Source of the DNA: Chlorobium sp.
Lineage (GTDB): Bacteria; Bacteroidota; Chlorobiia; Chlorobiales; Chlorobiaceae
Reading direction: 5' to 3'
DNA: 36,723 nucleotides
NCBI GenBank assembly: GCA_005843815.1
Contig: SZYA01000063.1
Coordinates: forward strand, 1 to 36,723
Shown: positions 7,176 to 17,076 of the stretch, one piece after another
Layout of the letters: each line of letters begins with the position of its first letter
How positions within the stretch are numbered: the first letter of the stretch is position 1
Position numbers and translations under genes: made by a program
Notes under the pieces: model-generated
What the model saw: the letters and a program-made list of their open reading frames with translations, nothing else
Told to the model about the DNA's origin: nothing
The model's database searches: none

Positions 7176-9188
7176 TTAACCTGTTTCATCTTTTGTGTAT
7201 TTCTCTACAGTATCGGCAAGGGGGAGGCGAACCGTTACCACGACATGGTGGCCGCTTTTTTCAAGCGTAACAGTGCCATTGTGTCGCTGGATGATCTCCC
7301 GTACCAGCCACAGACCGAGACCGGATCCATTGGTATTATTGCTGTTGCTGCCACGCTGGTATTTCTTGAAAAGCTCTTCTGTCTCATTCGTCAAAATATC
7401 ATTGCTCTGATTTCTTATCCTGATAACGACCTCTTCTCCCTCCCCGTGGCAATCAATCTCAATCGGAGAGTCTGGCAGAGAGTATTTTTGGGCATTATCG
7501 AACAGGTTAAACAAAGCAGTTGTAAGATAATGTTGTTCAGCATCAATTGCATGGTCAGTGAGCAATATGGTAAAGATAAAGGTACGTTTTGGCCAGAGCG
7601 CACGAACCTCTTCAATTTCTGAGGCCATGAATGGCGCTACAAGAGTACGCTCGGCTCCCTCCTTTTCCCTGGAATCAGAGAGACGGCTTTTTTCGAGCGA
7701 AACATCCATCACCTCAACCAGACGACGAACGGAACGCTTCATTTTATCGAGTTCACTCCTGTTCTCAGGGTATTGATCGCTCCTCTGAAGCTCCATAATA
7801 TCAAGGGAGCTTCGGATAATGGAGAGAGGAGTTCGATATTCGTGAGAGATAGTGGCAAGAAAGCGCTTCTGCCGTTCTGTTGCCAACCGCTCTATCTGAA
7901 CCTCCATGAAACGTTGCTCCGATTCACGGAGAGCTTCCCTGGTACGTATTTCGGTTTCGCGCATACGCTCGACAAGTGCCAAGGTTATAAGCAGGATATT
8001 GAGCAGCAAAGAGAACGGGAGGTAATTGATGTTCCACCAGTCGAAGGGCATCAATCCCAGCATTTTGACAAAGTGCAGAAAGTACCCAAGATTGCTGATC
8101 GCGAATGCAACAAAGAGGATTTTTCTCCCCGGTAGTTGCTTTCGGACTGCCTGAATGCTCAACCAGATAACAACAAAAAACAGGCAGAGCACTCCCAGTG
8201 AGGTAATCGGAGCTATCTCGACGTAGTACCCGATTGGATCGGCAAGAGTAGTCAGTATGGCCATGACGGCCATGAACTCCAGATACCATCGGATAGGAGT
8301 TGTCATCACTGGCGCAAAAAGGCGTTGTAAAAATATACAAAACAGAAGTATCGACCCGCTCATACCGATGTCGCCGAAATAATCGGAAACAAGGTGCACC
8401 GAACCAGGCATGATGAGGATCAGAATACCGCTTATGGAGAGGTAGTTGATGAAAAGAGCTATGGCAAAGAGCGAAAAATACAGGAACAATTGATCGCCGA
8501 TACGAAAGAAAAATATGAGGTTCAGCATAGCGATCACCAGAATGATAGTGAGATAGCTACCCTGAGTCAAAATGTTTTTATTAGTAGAGCTTACCTGATC
8601 AGCCTCAGTCTGGACCGTTGCGGTCAGGCTGAGGGGGGTAATGGATTGTACTCGAACATACACCGTGACAGTCCGGCCTTCAGGCAGAAAAACAGGAGCC
8701 AGGAAGTCCGGATCCAAAACAGGACGTTCTGCGGCTGGTATGTGGTCACCAAGGCGAACCCTGCTATACGAAGAGGCCACGGAGGGATTGGGGGCGGTCT
8801 GAATGTATGCGGTAACATAATCCAAATAAGGCGGGCCAAACCGAACCCATGCCTCTGCGGGAAAGCTTAAGGTACGAGTCAGCGTAAAACGGAGCCAGAC
8901 CGCTTTGTGGCTATACCCATCGTTGAGATTGCCCTTGAGTGGCTTGAATGCCACTCTATTTTCAGGATGCAGCATCTCTTCGAAAGTCATCCTCGCCGAC
9001 AGATCGTCAAAGCGCTCTATATGCCCCGCAAGCTCGTATGAGGGGGCTCTGTCGAGAACGAGAGGAACTGCGGCACAAACCACCGGTGAAAACATGCCGG
9101 GCACAAACAACAAAACGTACAACAGCACCGCAACGAATGCGAGAAGCTTTCCGATGTTTCGCTTATGGGGGGCCGATGCTGCATTCAT
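7176..9188 (-). CDS. 7TMR-DISM-type sensor histidine kinase (HK2)
   Basis: This 670-residue paralogue of HK1 has a signal segment at about 12-40, a periplasmic DISMED2-like domain (about 41-200), transmembrane helices (about 210-405), HisKA with H449 in ISHEYRTPLS, and a C-terminal HATPase with LFNLFDNAQKYS and GSGLGLWL. The sensor half has diverged most from HK1 and HK3, including the ligand-side segment at about 130-200, which suggests a different signal. The kinase half is nearly identical to HK3 even at the DNA level. The ATG is preceded by GGAG seven bases upstream. RR2 follows after 12 bp. Confidence 0.92.
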   Translation of the reverse strand: MNAASAPHKRNIGKLLAFVAVLLYVLLFVPGMFSPVVCAAVPLVLDRAPSYELAGHIERFDDLSARMTFEEMLHPENRVAFKPLKGNLNDGYSHKAVWLRFTLTRTLSFPAEAWVRFGPPYLDYVTAYIQTAPNPSVASSYSRVRLGDHIPAAERPVLDPDFLAPVFLPEGRTVTVYVRVQSITPLSLTATVQTEADQVSSTNKNILTQGSYLTIILVIAMLNLIFFFRIGDQLFLYFSLFAIALFINYLSISGILILIMPGSVHLVSDYFGDIGMSGSILLFCIFLQRLFAPVMTTPIRWYLEFMAVMAILTTLADPIGYYVEIAPITSLGVLCLFFVVIWLSIQAVRKQLPGRKILFVAFAISNLGYFLHFVKMLGLMPFDWWNINYLPFSLLLNILLITLALVERMRETEIRTREALRESEQRFMEVQIERLATERQKRFLATISHEYRTPLSIIRSSLDIMELQRSDQYPENRSELDKMKRSVRRLVEVMDVSLEKSRLSDSREKEGAERTLVAPFMASEIEEVRALWPKRTFIFTILLTDHAIDAEQHYLTTALFNLFDNAQKYSLPDSPIEIDCHGEGEEVVIRIRNQSNDILTNETEELFKKYQRGSNSNNTNGSGLGLWLVREIIQRHNGTVTLEKSGHHVVVTVRLPLADTVEKYTKDETG
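7200..7850 (-). repeat. Near-identical kinase-domain block shared by HK2 and HK3
   Basis: The DNA for the HK2 kinase half (about 7200-7850) matches the HK3 half (about 9430-10080) almost base for base, including synonymous positions, whereas HK1 differs more in the same region. This indicates recent gene conversion or duplication. The boundaries are estimated by eye. Confidence 0.65.
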
Positions 9189-9357
9189 GAACTACTCCGT
9201 CATACTCGGTATAAATCGCTTCGTCTACTGTAGTAATCCAGCCGATTAACGTATAAAGCAATCATCGTTCATGCAGAAACAATTACCAACTCAGAACCCA
9301 AAGCCGCGCTCCGCAGATGAGCTCTTTTCAAAGGTAAAACAATTTCAGCTTTTATTG

Positions 9358-11448
9358 CTAAACAGTATTCACGGCATCCAAGCCGACGAATGAGAGACTC
9401 AATTCATTGAGCTTCTCTATTAATGGTGTTTCATCTTTTGTGGATTTCTCTACCGTATCGGCAAGAGGAAGGCGAACTGTCACCTCGACATGGTCGCCGC
9501 TCTTTTCAAGCGTAACAGTGCCATTGTGTCGCTGGATGATCTCCTGCACCAGCCACAGACCGAGACCAGAGCCATTGGTATTATTGCTGTTGCTGCCACG
9601 CTGGTATTTCTTGAAAAGCTCTTCTGTCTCATTCGTCAAGATGCCATCGCTCTGATTTTTTATCCTGATAACGACCTCATCTCCCTCTCCGTGGCAATCA
9701 ATCTCAATCGGAGAGTCTGGCAGAGAGTATTTTTGGGCATTATCGAACAGGTTAAACAAAGCAGTCGTAAGGTAATGTTTTTCAGCATCAATTGCATGGT
9801 CAGTGAGCGATATGGTAAAGATAAAGGTACGTTTCGGCCAGAGCGCACGAACTTCTTCAATTTCTGAGGCCATGAATGGCGCTACAAGAGTACGCTCGGC
9901 TCCCTCCTTTTCCCTGGAATCAGAGAGACGGCTTTTTTCGAGCGAAACATCCATCACCTCCACCAGACGACGAACCGCACGCTTCATTTTATCAAGCTCA
10001 CTCCTGTTTTCGGGATATTGGTCGCTCATTTGAAGGTTCATGATATCAAGGGAGCTTCGGATAATGGAGAGAGGAGTTCGATATTCGTGAGAGACCATCG
10101 TCAGGAATCGCTGCTGCCGCTCCGTTGCCACTCGTTCCGTTGCCAGTTCCACACTCCTGAGCTCCGACTCCCTGAGTGCAGCCATTGCCCGTTGTTCAGT
10201 CTCCCGAAGACGCTCGGCGAGAGCGAAGGTCATGAGGACAATATTGAGCAGAGAGGCATACTGGATATTGTTGATGTTCCACCATCCAAGGGGAACCAGA
10301 CCGAGTAGTTGCAGAAAATGGATAAAATAACCAAGATTGCTGATGCCGAATGCTATAAAGAAAAGCTGGCCTCCGGGTTTATTGTTTTTTACAGCTTTAT
10401 AGCTCAGCCAACTGACAACAAAAAAGAGAAAAAGCATTCCAAGAGAGGTGACAGGGGCCATCTCAATATAAAAGCCGAGTGGATCAGCAAGTATGGTGAG
10501 AGCACCAATAACCACCATGAGCTTGAGGTATCGGCGGGTAAAGGGGGTAAGCTCTGTAGCAAAAAGGCGGATTAAAAAAACTGAAACGAGGAGTATGCCT
10601 CCACCCTTTCCAATATCAGCGAGATAGTCGGAGACAAGATGGGCCGAGCCAGGCAGAATCAGGCTGAGAATACCGCTTATGGAGAAATAATTGATGGAGA
10701 CAGCCAGGGCGTAGAGCGCAAAGTAGAGGAAAAGTCGATCCTTAATGCGCATAAAATAGATAAAGTTCAGTAGCGAGATAACGATGACAATGGCCAGATA
10801 GCCGCCCTGAAAGAGGATGCTGGTACTCGTTTGGCGGTTCATGTCTGTCGGGGTATGCACAGAAGCCCCAAAATTCAGGGAGCTGATAGCCTGTACCCGA
10901 ACGTAAATGGTGACAGGCGTTTCGAGAGGCAGCAACAAGGGGGCTAAAAAGTCGGCGTTCGGCACCGGACGATCAGCAACGGGAGTGTGGTCGCCGAGGA
11001 GTATCTTGCGCCAGGAAGAGGCGCTGGATTGATCATGGCCTGTCTGAATGAAAACGGTGACGTGATCCAGGTAGGGCGGGTAAAGCCGTAACCATGCCTC
11101 TGCAGGAAACCTGGAGGTGCGAGAGAGGGTAAAGCGCAGCCAGACCGCTTTGTGGCTGTACCCATCGTTGAGGTTCCCCTTGAGCTGCGTGAAGCCAATG
11201 GCATTTTTGGGGTTAATTATGTCGGCAAGCGTCAGTTTTTCAGTGTGGTCGTCATAACGCTCCATAAATCCCGACAGCTCAACGCGGGGGGCGCGGTCGA
11301 GGATAACCGGCATTACAGCGCCTGCCTGCAATGGAGACAAAAGAGATGTCAGGAGAACAAGCAGCATCACTACCACAACGGAGATGGAATGTTTCCCGAA
11401 TCTTCGCCGGTGGGCGGATGCCTTTTCCGCTCTCGCCATGCTTTTCAC
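9358..11448 (-). CDS. 7TMR-DISM-type sensor histidine kinase without a partner regulator (HK3)
   Basis: This kinase has 696 residues: signal segment about 20-44, DISMED2-like periplasmic domain about 45-205, transmembrane helices about 215-412, HisKA with H454 (MVSHEYRTPLS) and a HATPase with LFNLFDNAQKYS and GSGLGLWL. The sensor half follows HK1 residue by residue, while the part after the H box follows HK2, so the gene is a mosaic. Unlike HK1 and HK2, which end in DETG, it runs on for 22 residues (PLIEKLNELSLSFVGLDAV...) through the former junction with a regulator gene. No regulator follows. The start used is GTG at 11448; ATG at 11439 is an alternative, and neither has a good Shine-Dalgarno. 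It may signal to RR1 or RR2, which is inference. Confidence 0.9.
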   Translation of the reverse strand: MKSMARAEKASAHRRRFGKHSISVVVVMLLVLLTSLLSPLQAGAVMPVILDRAPRVELSGFMERYDDHTEKLTLADIINPKNAIGFTQLKGNLNDGYSHKAVWLRFTLSRTSRFPAEAWLRLYPPYLDHVTVFIQTGHDQSSASSWRKILLGDHTPVADRPVPNADFLAPLLLPLETPVTIYVRVQAISSLNFGASVHTPTDMNRQTSTSILFQGGYLAIVIVISLLNFIYFMRIKDRLFLYFALYALAVSINYFSISGILSLILPGSAHLVSDYLADIGKGGGILLVSVFLIRLFATELTPFTRRYLKLMVVIGALTILADPLGFYIEMAPVTSLGMLFLFFVVSWLSYKAVKNNKPGGQLFFIAFGISNLGYFIHFLQLLGLVPLGWWNINNIQYASLLNIVLMTFALAERLRETEQRAMAALRESELRSVELATERVATERQQRFLTMVSHEYRTPLSIIRSSLDIMNLQMSDQYPENRSELDKMKRAVRRLVEVMDVSLEKSRLSDSREKEGAERTLVAPFMASEIEEVRALWPKRTFIFTISLTDHAIDAEKHYLTTALFNLFDNAQKYSLPDSPIEIDCHGEGDEVVIRIKNQSDGILTNETEELFKKYQRGSNSNNTNGSGLGLWLVQEIIQRHNGTVTLEKSGDHVEVTVRLPLADTVEKSTKDETPLIEKLNELSLSFVGLDAVNTV
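9361..9407 (-). pseudogene. Relic of a lost response regulator start after HK3
   Basis: Plus-strand bases 9403-9440 align with the HK2-RR2 junction at about 7160-7200: TTCATTGAGC.TCTCT.TTAA, then TGTTTCATCTTTTGTG. The regulator's ATG is still present at 9407, but a change of about one base at the old kinase stop shifts the frame so that HK3 reads through it. Almost all of the regulator is gone; TACTGTTTA near 9362-9370 matches the regulator 3' end but could be chance. Confidence 0.5.
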
Positions 11449-11553
11449 AAGTACATTGATCTATCTTGCAAAGAGAATTGTTGTTTTACCCCTAAAAGGT
11501 AATCATCCAGCAAGCAGAACCCAAAAAGAAGCCATCTTTCTGTGGTGAATAGG

Positions 11554-12801
11554 TTAGGGATGCGCGACCGCAAGACTCTTCACCCACTCAAGCTGAAGGG
11601 GCAAACAGACCGTTTTGAGATCATAATGGCTTTGTGCAAAGGCACGGGCGTTGGCTCCCAGCCGTGCCCGACCGGCAGGGTCGTCGAGCAGTGAGCAGAC
11701 CTCATCGGTCAGGGCTGCAACATCAAAAAAATTCACCAATCGTCCGGTCTCATCGTTCAGGACTGCCTCGTGCACCGGCTTTGTATCGCTGGCCACGATG
11801 GCGCACGCGGCGCTCATGGCCTCAAGCAGGCTCCATGAAAGAACAAACGGATAGGTCAGGTAAACGTGAACGGTTGAGAGTTGCAGAAGCAGCATAAACT
11901 GTGGATAAGGAATAGTGCCGAGAAAATGAACCCTCGCCCAGTCCGCATCGCTGATTTGCGGGCGCACTTCGGCGGCAAAAATCTCCTTCCAGGTTCGTTC
12001 TCCCTCAGGTTTTGCCCCATAGCTCACCCTGTCGCCACCAACAATGAGCACCCGAGCCTTTGGCCTGCGCCGCAGCATCTCTGGCAGCGCACGCATGAAA
12101 ATATGGTACCCACGGTATGGCTCAAGGTTACGATTCACAAAGGTGATCACCTCATCCTGCCTTGTCAGCGTCACCTTGCCATTGAGGGTGAGGGTGACCG
12201 TCGAATTTGGCGCAACCATGGCGGTATCAATGCCATCGTGTGCCACCGTAATCTTTGAACGAAATGGCTCCGGGAAGGTGCTTGCCTGCCACTCTGTGGG
12301 CGAAAGTCCGGCATCGGCTATCTGGAAGTGCAAAAGATTATTAAGGTTTTTCAGACGCAGACGACAGGCATCCCCACCCTCGTCCCTTGGAGGAAACTCC
12401 GGATCGAAACCCACATCAGCGCCCTGGGCATGGTAGTAAAACTCGCAGTAGATACCCAGCTTTGCCGTCGGCCAAACATCTTTAAGAAACAGGCTCTCTC
12501 CCCATCCGGGATGGGCAACAATCACCCCAGGAGTAAACCCGCCCGCTTTCAACTGTTGCGCCGCCCGAAAACAGGCCTCTCCCCGAATGGTCTTGGTCTC
12601 CAAATCGCTCACCCACGGATGCACACCCTTTGTTGTGCCACGGGTAGCCGCATAGGAGAGCAGTTTGACACCCTGCCATTCTTTCGCCTGCACCTGCTTC
12701 ATGGTCATGGCCACAACGCTGTTTGCCGGGTCGGCAGCCAAAGCAGGAGCAAGAAACTTGAACTGCCCCGGAAAATTCTGATGAACAAAAAGAATATGCA
12801 C
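11554..12801 (-). CDS. Glycosyltransferase, GT4 type
   Basis: A 415-residue GT-B fold glycosyltransferase. The N-terminal half (about 1-170) starts with the MHILFVHQNFPGQF strand and carries HPGWGES and EFYYH. The C-terminal Rossmann half (about 215-410) holds VNRNLEPYRGYHIFMRALP and an EX7E-like region around SWSLLEAMSAACAIVASD, the nucleotide-sugar site in GT4 enzymes. It presumably acts in the cytoplasm on polysaccharide, lipopolysaccharide or a glycolipid; donor and acceptor are unknown. The start is a GTG 32 bp after the aminotransferase stop, so the two are probably an operon making and using an amino sugar. HK3 lies 105 bp downstream on the same strand. Confidence 0.85.
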   Translation of the reverse strand: MHILFVHQNFPGQFKFLAPALAADPANSVVAMTMKQVQAKEWQGVKLLSYAATRGTTKGVHPWVSDLETKTIRGEACFRAAQQLKAGGFTPGVIVAHPGWGESLFLKDVWPTAKLGIYCEFYYHAQGADVGFDPEFPPRDEGGDACRLRLKNLNNLLHFQIADAGLSPTEWQASTFPEPFRSKITVAHDGIDTAMVAPNSTVTLTLNGKVTLTRQDEVITFVNRNLEPYRGYHIFMRALPEMLRRRPKARVLIVGGDRVSYGAKPEGERTWKEIFAAEVRPQISDADWARVHFLGTIPYPQFMLLLQLSTVHVYLTYPFVLSWSLLEAMSAACAIVASDTKPVHEAVLNDETGRLVNFFDVAALTDEVCSLLDDPAGRARLGANARAFAQSHYDLKTVCLPLQLEWVKSLAVAHP

Positions 12802-12833
12802 GAATTAAAAAGAGTGAGGTTGTACTTGTACGC

Positions 12834-13946
12834 TTACCGTAACAAAACGGAACAGATCTGCTCAATCTCCTCCTCCTTGAGATACGGATGCATGGGAAGC
12901 GCAAAAATCCTTCCGCTCAGATCCTCCGACACCGGAAAATCGCCTGCGACATACCCGAGGTTGTGATAGGCTTTCTGAAGATGGAGTGGAATTTTGTAAT
13001 AGATCATTGAGGGAATACCCGCCTGCTGTAACGCCTGCATAAGATGGTCACGCTCTTCGGTTGAAGCGGCAAGCACCGAGTATTGCGCCCATGCCGAGCG
13101 ATACCCTTTGGGAATCCGGGGAACCACCAGCCTGCCCTGAAGCCTTTCGCTGTAGGCTTCAGCAATGCGCTGACGAGTGGCGAGCTCCTCCTCAAAAATT
13201 GCAAGCTTTTCGAGAAGCACTGCGGCCTGAAACGAGTCGAGGCGACCATTGATACCGATACGGTCGTTGCTGTATTTATCCTCGCCACTGCCATGCACCC
13301 TTATTGAGCGGAGCAGTGCATAGAGCTCATCATCATCGGTAAATATCGCTCCCCCGTCGCCATAAGCGCCAAGCGGTTTGGCCGGAAAAAATGAGGTTGC
13401 GCCGACCAAACCAAAACTGCCTGCCTTGCGTCCACCAATGCTGCCACCAAAACTCTGCGCCGCATCTTCAAGCATCCAGAGCCGGTAATCGCTGGCAACG
13501 GCATCAAGGAGCTCATAGTCGGCAGGCAGACCAAACAGGTCAACCGGAATAATTGCCTTGGGCTTCAGCCCTTGCTGCACTGCCTGATCAACAGCATGGC
13601 CAACAAGATCGGGATTGATATTAAAGGTGTCGGGAGAGACATCCACAAACACCGGGGTTGCACCAACAAGGCTGATCACTTCGGCCGTAGCGACAAAGGT
13701 AAATGGCGTGGTAAAAACCGCATCACCCGGACCGATCCCCTTTGCCATCAAAGGCATGAGCAGGGCATCCGTTCCTGAAGAGCAGGAGACGCAGTGGCGC
13801 GTGCCGACATACGCTGCAAGACGTGATTCAAGTTCGGTCACCTCAGGCCCCATAATAAACTGGCCACTGTCCAGAATCCGCTCGATACGCTTGAGGAGCG
13901 ATGCACGTATCCGATCTTTTTGTGAAAGCAGGTCGATAAATTGCAT
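12834..13946 (-). CDS. DegT/DnrJ/EryC1/StrS-family sugar aminotransferase
   Basis: This 370-residue PLP enzyme would convert a nucleotide-linked keto-sugar to an amino-sugar. Visible features are GTDALLMPL (PLP phosphate contact, about 58-66), TTPFTFVATAEV (79-90), EDAAQSFG (160-167, with the Asp that pairs with the PLP ring nitrogen) and the Schiff-base lysine K190 in SFFPAKPLGAYGDGG. The N-terminus (MQFIDLLSQKDRI, then GPEVTELE) resembles WbpE/WlbC-type enzymes that make UDP-2,3-diacetamido sugars, but the substrate cannot be fixed from sequence alone. Length is normal. It precedes the glycosyltransferase and is divergent from mpl. Confidence 0.88.
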   Translation of the reverse strand: MQFIDLLSQKDRIRASLLKRIERILDSGQFIMGPEVTELESRLAAYVGTRHCVSCSSGTDALLMPLMAKGIGPGDAVFTTPFTFVATAEVISLVGATPVFVDVSPDTFNINPDLVGHAVDQAVQQGLKPKAIIPVDLFGLPADYELLDAVASDYRLWMLEDAAQSFGGSIGGRKAGSFGLVGATSFFPAKPLGAYGDGGAIFTDDDELYALLRSIRVHGSGEDKYSNDRIGINGRLDSFQAAVLLEKLAIFEEELATRQRIAEAYSERLQGRLVVPRIPKGYRSAWAQYSVLAASTEERDHLMQALQQAGIPSMIYYKIPLHLQKAYHNLGYVAGDFPVSEDLSGRIFALPMHPYLKEEEIEQICSVLLR

Positions 13947-14037
13947 AATTGCGTCACCGTTTTAATCCATAAAAACTGTAACCATCAAAGTACAGATTCA
14001 TTTCATTCTTTTACAGCATCATGCCGATTCTTTTACT

Positions 14038-14076
14038 CAAAAGAGCAGAGCACCCGCTGAACGCCCCGCTCTTTTG
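14038..14076. terminator. Hairpin between divergent aminotransferase and mpl
   Basis: CAAAAGAGC (14038-14046) and GCTCTTTTG (14068-14076) form a 9-bp stem with a 21-base loop, followed by a T-rich stretch. The flanking genes diverge, so it is not a normal end-of-gene terminator. It may be an attenuator or leader structure for mpl. Confidence 0.35.
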
Positions 14077-14153
14077 CTCACTCCCCCTTTTTTATGTACT
14101 ATAAGCCTCAACATTCCAGACACACTACTCCTGAAAAAGATAACCACAGCACG

Positions 14154-15617
14154 ATGAGCTCCTTTTACTTTCTTGGTATCGGTGGTACCGCCATGGCCTC
14201 GGTTGCCGTAGCGCTTTCACACGCCGGTCATGCCGTTACCGGCTCTGACAGCCAGCTCTATCCGCCCATGAGCAGCTTTCTTGACGAGCACAATATTCGC
14301 TACTGCAACGGTTTTTCAGAAAAGAATGTAGAGCGTGTTTCGCCCGACACCGCCATCGTGGTCGGCAATGCCATAAGCAGGGGAAATGTTGAACTTGAGT
14401 ACGCCCTTCAGCAGCGCCTTGAGCTGGCGGCTATGCCCGACCTCGTTCGGCACCACCTGATCGGCAAGAACACCTCGATTGTAGTTGCCGGCACCCACGG
14501 CAAAACAACCACTACATCGCTGGTTGCATGGATCCTTGAAGATGGTGGCCTCAAGCCCGGATTTCTGGTTGGCGGCATCCCCGAAAACTTCTCTCTCGGC
14601 TGCCGTGCTTCAGGACGAATCGAAGAGGGGTTCTTTGTGACTGAGGGCGATGAATATGATACCGCCTTTTTTGACAAGCGCAGCAAGTTTCTCCTCTACC
14701 GCCCCGACATTGCCATTATCAATAATATCGAGTTTGACCATGCCGATATTTTCGACTCCCTTGAGGATATCAAACGCAGTTTCCGCCTCTTTGTCAACCT
14801 TCTCCCCCGTAACGGCCTGCTGCTCGTCAACGGTGACGATCCCGTCGCCCTCGACATTGCCTCACGGGCATACTGCAAGGTTGAGCGGTTCGGCCTGAAC
14901 AGTGCGTGCGAATGGAGCGCCACCAACATCCGCTCAGACCGTGAGACCTCAACCTTTGACCTGCTCCGTCACGGTGCCATTATCGGCACTCTCCAGGTTC
15001 CGCTCTTCGGCAACTACAATATCATGAATGCGCTTGCCGCCATTGCCGCAGCAACCCGCAGCGGCCTCTCTCTTGATGCTATCACACACGCCATGCCCCT
15101 GTTCAAACGGCCAAAGCGACGGATGGAGATTATCGGCACCTACGCTCACAATATCACCCTGATTGAAGATTTCGCTCACCACCCGACCGCCATCCGGGTA
15201 ACGCTTGAGGCGCTTGCACAGCGTTACCAGGGACAAAGAGTTATCGCCTGCTTTGAGCCCCGTTCAAATACCACGACCAGGAACATCTTCCAACAAGAGC
15301 TGTCGGAATGTTTCGCCCCAGCCTCCATTGTTGTTATGGGCAAGGTGCACCGCCCTGATCGCTACGCGCCCGACAAATCTCTCAACACGGAACGGCTGAA
15401 AGATGAGCTTGAAAAACAGGGCAAAACCCTCTTTCTTGCCGGTCAAAATGCGCCAGACTACCCTGCTGATATTGTAGAGTTTTTGCAACCCCAACTGCAA
15501 GAGGGCGATGTAATTGCACTGCTCAGCAACGGCAACTTCGGAGGGTTGAAGCAGTTGCTGGTGGAGAGCCTGGGGCGCCTCGATACGCGCTTCGCGCTAC
15601 TCGGCGACCGGCTGTAG
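14154..15617 (+). CDS. mpl: UDP-N-acetylmuramate:L-alanyl-gamma-D-glutamyl-meso-DAP ligase
   Basis: A 487-residue Mur-ligase family enzyme that reattaches recycled tripeptide to UDP-MurNAc. The N-terminal Rossmann motif GIGGTAMASVA is at 8-18, and the Mpl-type GSDSQLYPPMS at 30-40 separates it from MurC. The ATP loop GTHGKTTT is at 113-120, followed by a central domain with NIEFDHADIFDS and a C-terminal domain with EDFAHHPTAI. The start chosen is ATG 14154 (MSSFYFLGIG), because residues upstream in the same frame (from 14094) are not like the family. The last codons (LDTRFALLGDRL) are encoded by a copy of the 36-bp dispersed repeat, so the gene's 3' end has been replaced or extended by it. 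Confidence 0.9.
   Translation: MSSFYFLGIGGTAMASVAVALSHAGHAVTGSDSQLYPPMSSFLDEHNIRYCNGFSEKNVERVSPDTAIVVGNAISRGNVELEYALQQRLELAAMPDLVRHHLIGKNTSIVVAGTHGKTTTTSLVAWILEDGGLKPGFLVGGIPENFSLGCRASGRIEEGFFVTEGDEYDTAFFDKRSKFLLYRPDIAIINNIEFDHADIFDSLEDIKRSFRLFVNLLPRNGLLLVNGDDPVALDIASRAYCKVERFGLNSACEWSATNIRSDRETSTFDLLRHGAIIGTLQVPLFGNYNIMNALAAIAAATRSGLSLDAITHAMPLFKRPKRRMEIIGTYAHNITLIEDFAHHPTAIRVTLEALAQRYQGQRVIACFEPRSNTTTRNIFQQELSECFAPASIVVMGKVHRPDRYAPDKSLNTERLKDELEKQGKTLFLAGQNAPDYPADIVEFLQPQLQEGDVIALLSNGNFGGLKQLLVESLGRLDTRFALLGDRL
15576..15611 (-). repeat. 36-bp dispersed palindromic repeat, copy A (inside mpl)
   Basis: The sequence runs CGCCTCGATAC ... CTACTCGGCGACCGG with a hairpin core GCGC-TTC-GCGC. It is the reverse complement of copies B, C and D with few changes, and it lies within the last codons of mpl. 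Confidence 0.8.
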
Positions 15618-15633
15618 TGGCTTGCCCACGTCG

Positions 15634-15669
15634 CCGGTCGCTGAGTAGGCCGCAGGCCGTATCGAAGCG
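15634..15669 (+). repeat. 36-bp dispersed palindromic repeat, copy B
   Basis: CCGGTCGCTGAGTA, core GGCC-GCA-GGCC, then GTATCGAAGCG. It sits 22 bp after copy A in inverted orientation, so the pair can form a long hairpin that may end mpl transcription. TATCGAAGCG is repeated once more immediately after it. Confidence 0.8.
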
Positions 15670-15713
15670 TATCGAAGCGCGGGGAGCGGATTTTGTGGAA
15701 TTCTGTCAGATAG

Positions 15714-16835
<1,122 letters not shown>

Positions 16836-16860
16836 AAACCACTCTTCAGAGAGGTTTATC

Positions 16861-16893
16861 AAAAAAGGCGCTCTCACGGGGCGCCTTTTTTTT
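16861..16893 (+). terminator. Rho-independent terminator of gap
   Basis: A run of A and then GGCGC pairs with GCGCC and a run of eight T (AAAAAAGGCGC ... GCGCCTTTTTT), 25 bp after the gap stop. This is the clearest intrinsic terminator in the window. Confidence 0.9.
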
Positions 16894-17076
16894 CTACTTT
16901 TACAACAGAGCAGAATCAGGGAGGTGAGCGATTCGACCTCTTCGATGTTCCGTCGAACAAATCCGCTCGATGTGGACAATGCAGACAATGCGGATAAAAC
17001 GAAAAACAGATTATGATCTTTATTCGTTACTTTGTAACTGTTCCAGCCAGATCTTTTAACACAACTCTTTACTCTT

